Positions 1-11,415 of a stretch of 64,000 nt of DNA are shown here, in pieces (the first letter of the stretch is position 1; every line of letters begins with the position of its first letter). Made by a program: the position numbers and the translations under genes. The DNA is from Novosphingobium sp. PhB57. Its GTDB lineage: Bacteria; Pseudomonadota; Alphaproteobacteria; Sphingomonadales; Sphingomonadaceae. A model generated the notes under the pieces. The model was given only the letters and a program-made list of their open reading frames with translations, ran no database searches and was not told the origin of the DNA. The stretch is from positions 1,116,001-1,180,000 of the forward strand of contig NZ_SMBO01000001.1 of assembly GCF_004342985.1 (NCBI RefSeq), in the 5' to 3' direction.

Positions 1-1953
<1,953 letters not shown>

Positions 1954-2421
1954 GCCAGGCCCAGGGCCATCGCCAGCAGCTGCACGTAAGATGGTATGAT
2001 CGACATCACCTGATAGGCCGTCGTCTGGATTTCGACGAGACCCAGCCGATAGAAATGGCTCGAAAAGGCGATGATCTGCGCCCCACCTATCCATAAAGGG
2101 TAGAACCTGTTGGCATGAAGCGCGACGTAGCCGATGCCGAGCAGGCTCGACGTGTCGATCGCCAGATGGACGACATCCACCCCGTGGTACACCAGCAGGT
2201 CCGTGCCGCGGCCGAGATGATAGATCCGGTCCACCACGACCATGCCGAGCATGATCCCGGCAAGGACGCGCTCAGGTGCATCGCCGCGCCGCCAGGCCAA
2301 GAGGAAGAGTATGAGGTAGAGCCCATATTGAACGTAGGCCCGCGCGCCCCAGGTCAGCATGCAAGCCCCCCATGGCCATGCCGCCCGAAACGCGCGGAAC
2401 CCGCGATCGTACCTGGGTCGC

Positions 2422-2760
2422 TTAGGCCGATCGCAACATGGCGGCGTCGTCCACCAGCTGGGCGCGATCCGGGCAGGCTTCCGGCTCGTCGGCAATCGCA
2501 TTGATGTCGCGGCCGATGCCCAGGAGTTCCTGGTGGACGCGGATCATGTCGTTCTGGCTTTCGAGCAAAGTGCGCTGGGTCTTGGCCAGGCGCATCAGCG
2601 CGGTCTGGCCGGTGAACGTGGCGATGCCATCTGCCTGGCGTGCCAGCAGCATCGATTCCATCAGACGCGCCGAAGCGAGCAGAGCCGAATCGAGCGAAAG
2701 TTCGGCCTCGGGAAGCTGGCGCGCGATCCGGGCGGTAGCAGCGGAAATCGTGATCGACAT
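2422..2760 (-). CDS. small helical protein of unknown function
   Basis: A 112-residue protein, MSITISAATARIARQ at its start. ATG 2760 follows GGGGG at a spacing of about 5; a second ATG four codons upstream is possible. The sequence is mostly predicted helix with many Ala, Leu, Gln and Met residues and no membrane segment, signal peptide or known motif. It sits 66 bases downstream of the membrane-anchored LuxR-type regulator on the same strand, so the two are probably one transcription unit and this may be its partner or target. I cannot name its function. Confidence 0.55.
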   Translation of the reverse strand: MSITISAATARIARQLPEAELSLDSALLASARLMESMLLARQADGIATFTGQTALMRLAKTQRTLLESQNDMIRVHQELLGIGRDINAIADEPEACPDRAQLVDDAAMLRSA

Positions 2761-2826
2761 AGTGACCCCCATCCAGCGGCATCGGCCCGTCCGATGCGCG
2801 TGTCTCAATCGTGGCAGGAGGCTGGG

Positions 2827-3411
2827 TCAAAGCAGGCTGCTCAGCTTGGTGGCCAGATCCAGACCGAACACCGCGACGAGGAGCAATCCCCCGGCGATGG
2901 CAATCATGGCGGCCGTGCGGCTGAGACCCGCGTTCGCTCCATCGAGCACCTCCGGAACGACCCGGGAGAAATTCTCTTCCTGCCAGGGCGCCGTCACCTT
3001 GAATGTGGCGCCGTCGGCAAGCGTGAGCCTTTCGACCAGTTCGTCCCTGCCCCGATCCTCATCGAAGAGGGAAACGGTCGGAACCTGAGGATTCTTCTCT
3101 GGTAGCGGATTACAGGCTGCTGCCAGGTCCGGCTGAACCTGTTCCGGTTGAGCCTGATCCTGTTGAAACTGCCTGTAAGCACGGGCGAGCTCGGCACGCG
3201 GCGGCGATCCGGTGCGGCTGCGAACGCCTTCGATCCGCTGGTTCACGGCGCTTTCGGAAATGCCCAGTTCCCAGGCAATTTCCTTGCTGGTGCGGTTTTC
3301 GGCGACGAAGCCCAACACCTCGTGCTGTTTCGAAGTCAGACTGGGAAATATCGCAAGAATGCGTTGAAACTGCGTCATGTCGCCGCCAGCGTCCATTCGC
3401 TCAAGTTCCAT
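2827..3411 (-). CDS. LuxR-type HTH regulator with C-terminal membrane anchor
   Basis: Residues about 24-75 form a LuxR/FixJ-type DNA-binding domain: LTSKQHEVLGFVAENRTSKEIA then LGISESAVNQRI. No receiver or autoinducer domain precedes it. After a Gln/Pro-rich linker and an acidic middle region comes one hydrophobic segment near the C-terminus (AAMIAIAGGLLLVAVFGLDL), so the protein is probably tethered to the inner membrane with the HTH in the cytoplasm. Starts at 3411, 3396 or 3378 (MTQFQRIL) are all possible because no strong ribosome site decides. A promoter-like pair lies 60-90 bases upstream. The inverse layout of typical signal receptors suggests a one-component membrane regulator. Its targets are unknown. 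Confidence 0.7.
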   Translation of the reverse strand: MELERMDAGGDMTQFQRILAIFPSLTSKQHEVLGFVAENRTSKEIAWELGISESAVNQRIEGVRSRTGSPPRAELARAYRQFQQDQAQPEQVQPDLAAACNPLPEKNPQVPTVSLFDEDRGRDELVERLTLADGATFKVTAPWQEENFSRVVPEVLDGANAGLSRTAAMIAIAGGLLLVAVFGLDLATKLSSLL

Positions 3412-3469
3412 AACGCTACCGAACCACCCTCGTTCCGTCGTGCCTCATCCGCGCCACCGTTGCCACGCA

Positions 3470-3499
3470 GTTATAGGTTGTCTGTAAACGTACTATCAA
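3470..3499 (-). promoter_or_regulatory. sigma70-like promoter for the LuxR-type gene
   Basis: On the minus strand a TTGATA (3499-3494) and a TATAAC (3475-3470) are separated by 18 bases. Transcription would begin near 3463, about 50 bases before the first possible start codon. This is a motif match only. Confidence 0.45.
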
Positions 3500-3764
3500 C
3501 CCGTTACAGGCGCCAATTTAACCACAATGGACTCATCGCCGGGCCACTATGACCAAGGCATGGCGTTGGAATCGATTGCTGAAGACATCGAATCGCGCCG
3601 TCAGCCATCCACGACCTAAGTCGGGAACCTTAACCAACCTTGCTCAGGCAACGAGTCGCAACCGATTTCAGCGAATTCCAAGGGGAATTGGATCGGAAAT
3701 GAACTGATTTACCCCGCATCCGGTCAAGAACGGGCGCGAACCAGGGCGCAAGCATCCGGCCGCC

Positions 3765-3786
3765 CCGCACCGACATCTCGGTGCGG
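3765..3786. terminator. hairpin downstream of lepA
   Basis: Perfect 9-bp stem (ccgcaccga / tcggtgcgg) with a 4-base loop. No T-run follows in either direction, so it could be a Rho-assisted or processing hairpin rather than a full intrinsic terminator. Confidence 0.35.
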
Positions 3787-3813
3787 ACGGACAAGCGTTT
3801 CAATGATGGAGGC

Positions 3814-3838
3814 GGCGGCGGTCATTCGAACCGCCGCC
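3814..3838 (-). terminator. GC-rich hairpin just after lepA
   Basis: Stem ggcggcggt / accgccgcc with a 7-base loop, beginning 15 bases past the lepA stop codon. There is no T-tract, so termination is inferred from position only. Confidence 0.4.
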
Positions 3839-3852
3839 GGGTCAGGTGGGAC

Positions 3853-5655
3853 CTATTCCTCGCCCATGCGCAGTGCGGCGATGAAGGCTTCCTGCGGGAT
3901 CTGTACGTTGCCGTACTCGCGCATGCGCTTCTTGCCTTCCTTCTGCTTTTCCAGAAGCTTCTTCTTACGGGTGATGTCGCCGCCGTAGCACTTGGCGGTC
4001 ACGTCCTTGCGCATCGCGGAGATCGTCTCACGCGCGATCACCTTGGCGCCGATGGCGGCCTGGATCGGGATCTTGAACATGTGCCGGGGGATCAGCTCCT
4101 TCAGGCGTTCCACCAACGCACGGCCGCGCGGTTCGGCCTGGCTGCGGTGGACCACCATCGACAGCGCGTCGACCGGCTCGTTGTTCACGAGAATGTTCAT
4201 CATCACGAGGTCACCCTCCTGAAGCCCGATCTGCTCGTAGTCGAAGCTGGCATAGCCGCGGCTGATCGACTTCAGGCGGTCGTAGAAGTCGAACACCACT
4301 TCGTTCAGCGGCAACTCGTACGTCACCTGGGCGCGGCCGCCCACGTAAGTCAGGTCCTTCTGGATACCGCGACGGTCCTGACAGAGCTTCAGGATCGAGC
4401 CGAGATATTCGTCCGGCGTGTAGATCACGGCCTTGATCCACGGCTCTTCCATGAAGTCGATCTTCACTGGATCGGGCATGTCGGCCGGGTTATGCAGTTC
4501 CTTCACGGTGCCGTCGGTCATCGTCAGGCGATAGACCACGGACGGCGCGGTGGTGATGAGATCGAGGTCGTACTCGCGGCTCAGGCGCTCCTGGATGATT
4601 TCCAGGTGCAGCAGGCCCAGGAAGCCGCAGCGGAAGCCGAAGCCCAGCGCCGCGCTCGATTCCATCTCGAAGCTGAAAGAGGCGTCGTTCAGGCGCAGCT
4701 TGCCGATCGATTCGCGCAGCTTTTCGAAGTCGTTGGCGTCGACCGGGAACAGGCCGCAGAACACCACGGACTGCACTTCCTTGTAGCCCGGCAGGGCCTG
4801 CGTCGCGCCGCCCTTCACCGTGGTGATGGTGTCGCCGACCTTGGCCTGTTCCACTTCCTTGATCTGCGCGGTGATGAAGCCGATCTCACCCGGCCCCAGT
4901 TCCGGCAGGTCGATGCGCTTGGGCGTGAAGCAGCCCACGCGGTCCACCAGGTGATCGGTGCCGCCCTGCATAAACTTGACGTTCAGGCCCTTCTTGATGA
5001 CGCCGTCGATCACGCGCACCAGAATGACGACGCCCAGGTAGGGGTCATACCAGGAATCGACCAGCATGGCCTTCAGCGGCGCGGTACGGTCGCCCTTCGG
5101 CGCAGGTATCTTGGCGACGACGGCTTCGAGGATCTCGTCGATGCCGATGCCCGACTTGGCGGAGGCCAGCACGGCTTCGGAAGCGTCGATGCCGATCACT
5201 TCCTCGATTTCGTGGCGCACCTTTTCGGGTTCGGCGGCAGGCAGGTCGATCTTGTTGATGACCGGGACGATTTCGTGGTCGTGCTCGATCGACTGATAGA
5301 CGTTGGCCAAGGTCTGCGCTTCCACGCCCTGTGCCGCGTCCACCACCAGCAGCGCGCCTTCGCAGGCGGCCAGGCTGCGGCTGACTTCATAGGCGAAGTC
5401 GACGTGGCCCGGCGTGTCCATCAGGTTCAGCTCATAAGTGAGCCCGTCGGACGCGGTGTAGTTCAGGCGCACGGTCTGCGCCTTGATGGTGATGCCGCGT
5501 TCCTTCTCGATGTCCATGTTGTCGAGCACCTGGGCGCTCATCTCACGATCGGAGAGGCCACCGGTGCGCTGGATCAGACGGTCGGCAAGCGTCGACTTGC
5601 CGTGGTCGATATGGGCAATGATCGAGAAATTTCGGATCTGGGCGAGTTCGGTCAT
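3853..5655 (-). CDS. lepA: elongation factor 4 (LepA)
   Basis: A ribosome-associated translational GTPase of 600 residues, full family length. The GTPase signature is complete: [10 protein letters not shown] (P-loop), the RGITIKAQ switch I region, DTPGHVDF and NKIDLP. The LepA-specific C-terminal domain follows ([16 protein letters not shown], then [24 protein letters not shown] near the end). It acts on stalled or mistranslocated ribosomes. It is apparently transcribed alone: the next gene on the strand starts 440 bases downstream after hairpins, and the upstream cyclic-di-GMP gene ends 66 bases before its start. The start [12 protein letters not shown] matches the family N-terminus. Confidence 0.97.
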   Translation of the reverse strand: MTELAQIRNFSIIAHIDHGKSTLADRLIQRTGGLSDREMSAQVLDNMDIEKERGITIKAQTVRLNYTASDGLTYELNLMDTPGHVDFAYEVSRSLAACEGALLVVDAAQGVEAQTLANVYQSIEHDHEIVPVINKIDLPAAEPEKVRHEIEEVIGIDASEAVLASAKSGIGIDEILEAVVAKIPAPKGDRTAPLKAMLVDSWYDPYLGVVILVRVIDGVIKKGLNVKFMQGGTDHLVDRVGCFTPKRIDLPELGPGEIGFITAQIKEVEQAKVGDTITTVKGGATQALPGYKEVQSVVFCGLFPVDANDFEKLRESIGKLRLNDASFSFEMESSAALGFGFRCGFLGLLHLEIIQERLSREYDLDLITTAPSVVYRLTMTDGTVKELHNPADMPDPVKIDFMEEPWIKAVIYTPDEYLGSILKLCQDRRGIQKDLTYVGGRAQVTYELPLNEVVFDFYDRLKSISRGYASFDYEQIGLQEGDLVMMNILVNNEPVDALSMVVHRSQAEPRGRALVERLKELIPRHMFKIPIQAAIGAKVIARETISAMRKDVTAKCYGGDITRKKKLLEKQKEGKKRMREYGNVQIPQEAFIAALRMGEE

Positions 5656-5721
5656 GGAAGCGCCGTTAGCAGCGCTTGGATCGTTTGAAAATGCGGTGAT
5701 CGCGCATTTTCGGGTAGGGCG

Positions 5722-8430
5722 TCAGCCAGCCTTGCGCAGCAATCCCGCATCGCCGCCTTCCGGAGCCGATTCCGGCCCGGCGCGGGCCGGCGTGAACTGC
5801 ACCCCGCCGGTGGCATCGAGTTCGAGCGGGCGGACGAATTCCACGCCCATGCGATCCTCCCGGCACCAGCGCGCGGTGGCCAGAACGACATTGTCGTCGG
5901 CGAGATGAATGCCGAACTGGGTCTCCGCGGGCACGTTCCACAACCCCTCGACCATAGCACCGGTGCTGGAGATGTTGCGGATCGTGGCGTGATAGATGTG
6001 CCCGCCGTGCTCCAGCAAGACCTTGCGCAGCATGGTCTGGCGCGGCGCGCGGGCCGAGCGCGGGCCCACGGCCACCGCGATCAACCCCCGCTCCAGCCGC
6101 GCCACGACTTCGGCGGAAGTCAGCGACTTTTCATAGATATAGCCTTGAACGTGGCTGCATCCGAGCAGGCGTACCAGATCGAGTTCGTCGAGCGTCTCCA
6201 CTCCTTCCGCCGTCGTTTCCATGCCCAGCGCCTCGGCGAGGCTGACGATGGAGGAAATGATCGCGCCGTTGCGGCTGCCCTCGATGGTGGCGCCGCGCAC
6301 GAAACTCTGGTCGATCTTGATCTTGTCGAACGGCGCCTTCTTCAGATAGCCGAGCGAGGAGTAGCCGGTTCCGAAATCGTCGAGCGCCAGGCGCACGCCG
6401 ACGTCCTTGAGCGCGCTGAACATCGCCTCGGTGGAGATATCCTCGCCCAGGAACACGCTTTCGGTGATTTCCAATTCGAGCCGGCCGGGATCGATGCCCG
6501 AATCGGCGATCGCGCGCGCGACGATCGCCGGCAGTTCGGTATTGGCGAACTGGAGCGGCGAGACGTTCACGGCTACGCGCACCGCGTGCGGCCAGCCGGC
6601 CAGATCGCTGCAGGCCTTGCGCAGTGCCCATTCGCCGATTTCCGCCACCAGGCCGGTTTCCTCGGCCACGGGCACGAATTTGGCGGGCGAGAGATAGCCG
6701 TGCTTGGGATGCTTCCAGCGCAGCAGAGCCTCGAATCCGGTGATCTTCTCGGTCGTGGTGTGCACTTGCGGCTGGTAGTGCAGCTCCAGCGCGCCCGCGT
6801 CGATGGCGTCGCGCAAGTCCTGTTCAAGCTGCTGGCGCTCGCGGGCGTCGGAATGAAGATCGTCGTCGTAGAAGTGATGGCGCCCCCGGCCACCGCCCTT
6901 GGCGGCATAGAGCGCGAGGTCGGCATTGCGGATCAGCGTTTCGACCGTGGTGCCGTCTTCGGGGCACATGGCGATGCCCAGGGAGGCGCCGATGATGACG
7001 CGGGTGCCGTCGATCGAATAGGGCTGCGAGAGATTCTCGATGATCCGGCGGGCGAGATGGCCGAGCCCTTCGTGCTGGTGATAGCCGGGCAGGATGACCT
7101 GGAACTCGTCGCCGCCGAGCCGTCCGACCCGGCCCATGTTCGCCACGGTCACGCGCAGGCGCTCTGCCACTTGCTTGAGCAGGGCGTCGCCGGCCGGATG
7201 GCCCATCGTATCGTTGACCTGCTTGAAGCGGTCGAGATCCAGCAGGAACACCGCGCAGGCGCGGTTCTCGATGCGGGGCGAGTTGATGACCTTTTCCAGC
7301 CACTCCGACATCTGGAACCGGTTGGCCAGCTTGGTCAGCGAATCGAAGCGCGCCAGTTGAGTGACATGCTGCTGCGACTTGCGCGTTTCGGTGAGGTCTA
7401 TGCCCGAGCCGCGGAAACCCAGGAAATTGTGGAACTGGTCGAGCACCGGGCGACCGTTGATCGACCACCAGCGCTCGTCCTTCTCGTTCGTCGCCGCCCG
7501 CACCGTCACGTCCTGGAAGGACGAGCGGGTCGAGAGGTGGAACGCCAGCGTCCGCTCGCTGTCATGGTCTTCCGCGCGCAGGCGGAACAGGCTCAGGAAC
7601 GGCCGTCCGTAAAGCTGGATCTGTTCGGTATCGAGCAGTTCGGCAATGCGCGGCGAGACATAGGCGATGCAGCCGCGGCGGTCGGTTTCCCAGAACCAGC
7701 CCTGCCCGGTATCCTCATATTCGCGCAGGAGTTCCTCGGCACGGTGCCGTTCGCGTTCCTGCTCCGCCCGGTGCGCCGATTCCTCGGCGCCGAGCCGCGC
7801 CTGGCGCATCGCGACCACAAGGCCGATGCCCAGGCCCGCGCCCAGCATGCCCAGGGTCGCGGTAGAAGCGGAATGCGCCGCGGCGCCGGCCCAGAGACCG
7901 ACGGTGGCGGCCACGATCGAGGTCAGGCGGCGGTCGAGCAGCACGGTGGCGAGCAGAACCAGAATGCCATAGCCCTTGACGGTCAGCCGCCAGTCGAGCG
8001 CGGCGGTATCCTGAGTCCATTGCGCCGCGGCGACGCCGAAGAGCAGCATGGGCATGGCCACCGCCAGCAACATCAGGGGGTAGCGTTTCCAGCTACGATG
8101 ATGGAGCCTGTTCTCCACGGTCGCCAGCAGCGGCGCGCCAAGACAGAGCAGCATGGCCGCAAAGGACAGCGCCAGAGGCAGCCGGCCCGGCGCGCTGTGC
8201 GAGACGACGCCCAGCCCCACCATGATGCAGACCATGGCCGGCGCCATGAGTTCCCAGCGCCGGGCTATGAAGAAATGAAGGGGATCGCTGCTCGGTCCGC
8301 GCGGGCGCAAAAAGGCGAAATTCGGAATGCCGGGCCGGTTCTGGGCCTCGGGACGAGTCGCAGGGGCATGCGGGTTCTGCGCGTCTTCACGCGGTGCCCC
8401 CGGCAGCTTGTTGAATCCCTTCCTCGCCAT
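5722..8430 (-). CDS. membrane PAS-GGDEF-EAL-PilZ cyclic-di-GMP protein
   Basis: A 902-residue inner-membrane signalling protein. Order of parts: cytoplasmic N-terminus; about six hydrophobic segments between residues 60 and 215; a short coiled region; a PAS-like domain about 235-355; a GGDEF domain with intact GGDEF at 439-443 (diguanylate cyclase); an EAL domain with intact EAL at 567-569, EITES, DDFGTGYSS and KIDQSF (phosphodiesterase); and a PilZ-like domain from about 797 (RQTMLRKVLL, then NISSTGAMVEG). It can therefore potentially make, break and bind cyclic di-GMP. No partner gene adjoins it; fpr starts divergently 187 bases away. Which activity dominates cannot be read from sequence. 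Confidence 0.9.
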   Translation of the reverse strand: MARKGFNKLPGAPREDAQNPHAPATRPEAQNRPGIPNFAFLRPRGPSSDPLHFFIARRWELMAPAMVCIMVGLGVVSHSAPGRLPLALSFAAMLLCLGAPLLATVENRLHHRSWKRYPLMLLAVAMPMLLFGVAAAQWTQDTAALDWRLTVKGYGILVLLATVLLDRRLTSIVAATVGLWAGAAAHSASTATLGMLGAGLGIGLVVAMRQARLGAEESAHRAEQERERHRAEELLREYEDTGQGWFWETDRRGCIAYVSPRIAELLDTEQIQLYGRPFLSLFRLRAEDHDSERTLAFHLSTRSSFQDVTVRAATNEKDERWWSINGRPVLDQFHNFLGFRGSGIDLTETRKSQQHVTQLARFDSLTKLANRFQMSEWLEKVINSPRIENRACAVFLLDLDRFKQVNDTMGHPAGDALLKQVAERLRVTVANMGRVGRLGGDEFQVILPGYHQHEGLGHLARRIIENLSQPYSIDGTRVIIGASLGIAMCPEDGTTVETLIRNADLALYAAKGGGRGRHHFYDDDLHSDARERQQLEQDLRDAIDAGALELHYQPQVHTTTEKITGFEALLRWKHPKHGYLSPAKFVPVAEETGLVAEIGEWALRKACSDLAGWPHAVRVAVNVSPLQFANTELPAIVARAIADSGIDPGRLELEITESVFLGEDISTEAMFSALKDVGVRLALDDFGTGYSSLGYLKKAPFDKIKIDQSFVRGATIEGSRNGAIISSIVSLAEALGMETTAEGVETLDELDLVRLLGCSHVQGYIYEKSLTSAEVVARLERGLIAVAVGPRSARAPRQTMLRKVLLEHGGHIYHATIRNISSTGAMVEGLWNVPAETQFGIHLADDNVVLATARWCREDRMGVEFVRPLELDATGGVQFTPARAGPESAPEGGDAGLLRKAG

Positions 8431-8616
8431 CGCATCGGCTATTGCCGCGCGGCCATTGCGAAAGTGTTAAGTCCCGGCAACCAAACCCATTGTCGACCGG
8501 ATATGGCACATCTCGCCCGATCTGCCGGATTTCGCTTGCCGCCGGTCCGCAGCCGTGTTTGCTTCTTTGCTGGCGGGCGCATTTGCCCAGGTTCCGCCCG
8601 CTTGGGAGAAAAATCC

Positions 8617-9987
8617 ATGCGACACATCGCCATCGTCGGATCGGGACCGGCCGGATACTACACGGCCGAGGCAGCGCTCAAGCAATGGAAAGACGGCGTC
8701 CGGGTCGACATCTTCGATTCCTCGCCCGTCCCCTTCGGCCTGATCCGTACCGGCGTTGCCCCCGATCACCAGTCGATCAAGAGCGTGGCCCGCCGCTACG
8801 AAACCACCGCCCTCAGCGAGAACGTGCGCTTCGTCGGCAATGTCATGGTGGGCCGGGACATCTCGATCGACGAATTGCGCGGCCTCTACGACGCCGTCGT
8901 CCTCGCCACGGGCGCGCCCAACGACCGCAGGCTGGACCTTCCGGGAGAAGACCTGCCCAATGTCTTCGGCAGCGCCTCCTTCGTCGGCTGGTATAACGGA
9001 CATCCGCAATTCGCCGAGCTGCATCCCGATTTCGCGCATGACACGGCCGTGGTCGTGGGCAACGGCAATGTCGCGCTCGACGTGGCGCGGATCCTTGCCA
9101 AGTCCGGCGCCGAATTCGAGGGGAGCGACATCGTCGCCCATGCTCTCACCGCCCTCGAAGCCTCGCGGATCAGGCGCATCGTCATTCTCGGGCGGCGCGG
9201 ACCGCACCAGGTGACGATGACGCCGAAGGAGCTGGGCGAGCTGGCAAAGCTCTCGCGCGCCTGCCCCCGCGTCGATCCCGCGGACCTGCCGCCCCTGGCG
9301 GAAGACGCGGCGCTCGATCCGGGCATGCGCAAGACCATGGGCCACTTGCGCAGCTTCGCGATGGCGGGCGGCAGCGCGAACGACAACGGCACCGGCATGG
9401 CCGACGATGCGCCCTGCCCGGACCGCGACGTGCGAATCGAGTTCGACTTCTTCGCCGCGCCCCGCGCCATACTCGGCACCGACCGGGTGGAAGGCGTAGA
9501 GGTGGAACGCACGCGGCTGGTTGACGGCAAGCCAGTGGGAACGGGCGAGACTTATCATGTGCCGGCCGGAATCGTCGTGGCCTGCATCGGCTATCAGACC
9601 TCCCGCATTCCCGACGTGCCCTACGACGAGCAGGGTGGCCGCTTTGCCAATGTCGATGGGCGGATCATGCCCGGCCTCTACTGCGTCGGCTGGGCGCGGC
9701 GTGGACCGACCGGCACGATCGGCACCAACCGCCCCGATGGTTTCGCCATCGTGGAGAAGATCGACGCCGATGTCGGCGCCCTGGGCGAAGCCGGCAGCGG
9801 CAAGGCCGGACGTCCCGGTTTCGACGCCCTCGCCGCCGAGCGAGGGATCGATTACGTGAAGTTCACCGAGTGGCAGAAGATCGACGAGGCCGAAGTCGCC
9901 AATGCCCGCCAGGGCGCCCCGCGCGAGAAGTTCACCGAAGTGGACCGCATGATCGCCAAGGCCCACCCCTCGATCCAGGAAAGCTGA
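8617..9987 (+). CDS. fpr: ferredoxin-NADP+ reductase, adrenodoxin-reductase type
   Basis: A flavoprotein of 456 residues that moves electrons between NADPH and ferredoxin. Residues 3-15 form the FAD-binding loop (HIAIVGSGPAGYYTA). FGLIRTGVAPDHQ, the NADP-binding VVVGNGNVALDVAR and GRRGPHQVTMTPKEL, and the late GWARRGPTGTIGTNRPDG all fit the FprA/adrenodoxin reductase family, not the plant-type Fpr. The start ATG 8617 has GGGAGA 7 bases upstream. It is divergent from the cyclic-di-GMP gene and ends before a strong bidirectional terminator shared with dnaN. No ferredoxin or P450 gene adjoins it, so the physiological partner is unknown. Confidence 0.93.
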   Translation: MRHIAIVGSGPAGYYTAEAALKQWKDGVRVDIFDSSPVPFGLIRTGVAPDHQSIKSVARRYETTALSENVRFVGNVMVGRDISIDELRGLYDAVVLATGAPNDRRLDLPGEDLPNVFGSASFVGWYNGHPQFAELHPDFAHDTAVVVGNGNVALDVARILAKSGAEFEGSDIVAHALTALEASRIRRIVILGRRGPHQVTMTPKELGELAKLSRACPRVDPADLPPLAEDAALDPGMRKTMGHLRSFAMAGGSANDNGTGMADDAPCPDRDVRIEFDFFAAPRAILGTDRVEGVEVERTRLVDGKPVGTGETYHVPAGIVVACIGYQTSRIPDVPYDEQGGRFANVDGRIMPGLYCVGWARRGPTGTIGTNRPDGFAIVEKIDADVGALGEAGSGKAGRPGFDALAAERGIDYVKFTEWQKIDEAEVANARQGAPREKFTEVDRMIAKAHPSIQES

Positions 9988-10059
9988 GAGCAGGCTGCCG
10001 CTCCGGGCCCAGGGCGGCCCGGACGGCGGCGGTTACGGCGGCGGTTACGGCGCCAACAA

Positions 10060-10088
10060 AAAAGGCCGGGGGTGCACCCCGGCCTTTT
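10060..10088. terminator. bidirectional terminator between fpr and dnaN
   Basis: Stem ggccgggg / ccccggcc with a 5-base loop, flanked by AAAA on the left and TTTT on the right. It serves both convergent genes. Just before it lies a short tandem 'ggcggcggttac' repeat (10025-10049). Confidence 0.9.
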
Positions 10089-10110
10089 CCTGTTCGATCG
10101 AACCGTCCGG

Positions 10111-11229
10111 TCAGACGCGCATCGGCATCAGGACATAGAGCGCGGGGCTCTTCTCGTCCTGGCGGATCAGCGTCGGCGCGCCGGCGTCGGCAAGGTGGAG
10201 TTCCACGGTATCGCCGTCGATCTGGCCCAGGATGTCCTTGAGATAGTTGGCGTTGAAGCCGATCTCGAAACCATCCGAAGAGTAGTCCGCCGGGACTTCT
10301 TCCGCTGCCGTGCCGTTATCGGGCGAGGTGACGGACAGGGTCACGCGGTCCTGCTCCAGCGCCATCTTCACGGCACGGGTCTTCTCGGTGGCGATGGTCG
10401 CCACGCGGTCGACGCCTTCGAAGAAGCTCTTGGGATCGATCTTGAGCAGCTTGTCGTTGCCGGTCGGGATCACGCGCGTGTAATCGGGGAACGTGCCGTC
10501 GATCAGCTTGCTCGTCAGCACAACGCCGTGCTCGCCGCCCAGAGTGAAGCGGATCTTGCTGGCCGAAAGATCGACCAGGACATTGGTATCGAGCGCTTCT
10601 TCAAGCAGCTTGCGCAGCTCGCCGACGCATTTGCGGGGCACGATCACATCGGGCATGCCCTCGGCGCCGTCCGGGCGGGCCAGGGTGAAGCGCGCAAGGC
10701 GGTGGCCGTCAGTGGCCGCGGCCTTCAGTTCCTCGTCCGAAACGTGGAGGAAGATGCCGTTGAGGTAATAGCGCGTCTCTTCGGTCGAGATCGCAAAGCG
10801 CGTGCGGTCGATCAGCTGACCCAGCGTGGCGGCCGGAATCTCGAAGCTGGTCGGCAGCTCGCCCTCGGCGATCATCGGAAAATCGTCACGCGGCAAGGTG
10901 GGAAGCTGGAAGCGGCTGCGTCCGGCCTTCACGACCATGCGGTTGTCCGAAGCGTCGAGGCTCACCTGGCTGCCATCGGGCAGCTTGCGCGCGATGTCGA
11001 ACAGCAAGTGGGCGGAAACGGTGATCGCGCCGGCCTGCTCGACCGAGACGACGCCAAGCGTCTCGACGACCTGCAGATCGAGGTCGGTCGCCATGATGCG
11101 CAAGGACCCGGTGCCCGAGGCCTCGATCAGGACGTTCGAGAGAATGGGAATGGTATTGCGCCGCTCGACAACGGACTGCACGTGCGACAGGCAGCGCAGG
11201 AGCGTGGAACGTTCGATGGTGGCCTTCAT
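10111..11229 (-). CDS. dnaN: DNA polymerase III beta subunit (sliding clamp)
   Basis: Encodes the ring clamp that holds DNA polymerase III on DNA: 372 residues, normal length, starting MKATIERSTLLRCLSHVQSVVERRNTIPILSNV. Three beta-clamp domains run through the protein, and the C-terminus ends LYVLMPMRV, the typical family tail. The start at 11229 agrees with the family; a much longer frame upstream is not used. AAGG lies just upstream of the ATG. It is not next to dnaA or recF here. A DnaA-box-like nonamer lies about 120 bases upstream. Confidence 0.97.
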   Translation of the reverse strand: MKATIERSTLLRCLSHVQSVVERRNTIPILSNVLIEASGTGSLRIMATDLDLQVVETLGVVSVEQAGAITVSAHLLFDIARKLPDGSQVSLDASDNRMVVKAGRSRFQLPTLPRDDFPMIAEGELPTSFEIPAATLGQLIDRTRFAISTEETRYYLNGIFLHVSDEELKAAATDGHRLARFTLARPDGAEGMPDVIVPRKCVGELRKLLEEALDTNVLVDLSASKIRFTLGGEHGVVLTSKLIDGTFPDYTRVIPTGNDKLLKIDPKSFFEGVDRVATIATEKTRAVKMALEQDRVTLSVTSPDNGTAAEEVPADYSSDGFEIGFNANYLKDILGQIDGDTVELHLADAGAPTLIRQDEKSPALYVLMPMRV

Positions 11230-11349
11230 GACAGCCTTTAGTCCCCCTTGATCGGGCAAGGGATGCAAAACATCCCGAATTTCAGGACGAATATCTCTAG
11301 CGAACGGAAGGCATGCGGCAAGCGAGTATTGACCGGGTACCGGTGAATC

Positions 11350-11358
11350 TGGGGATAA
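11350..11358 (-). promoter_or_regulatory. DnaA-box-like nonamer upstream of dnaN
   Basis: On the minus strand TTATCCCCA differs at one position from the TTATCCACA consensus. It is a single site with no clustered copies seen, so chance is quite possible. Confidence 0.25.
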
Positions 11359-11415
11359 ATGAGGGGACTTTAGACGTTTTTCGTCCACTTCGAACGCGTT
11401 TCGTGCGCCGCCCCG

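Larger units (their letters stand above)
3412..3852. other. intergenic region, 441 bases
   Basis: No coding sequence is convincing here on either strand. It contains the promoter region of the LuxR-type gene (3460-3500), several near-repeats of 'aaggggaattgg' style around 3660-3700, and two hairpins just downstream of lepA. The middle (3540-3760) holds nothing I can name. Confidence 0.6.

Noticed and set aside
3781..5688. Plus-strand open frame opposite lepA
   Set aside because: Antisense shadow of a fully recognised gene, with no family features.
5905..9987. Very long plus-strand open frame (over 1300 codons) across the cyclic-di-GMP gene and fpr
   Set aside because: Most of it is antisense to a clear PAS-GGDEF-EAL-PilZ gene; only the last 457 codons, the fpr part, show protein family motifs.
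10025..10049. Tandem ggcggcggttac repeat as a regulatory element
   Set aside because: Only two short copies just before a terminator; likely a simple-sequence coincidence.
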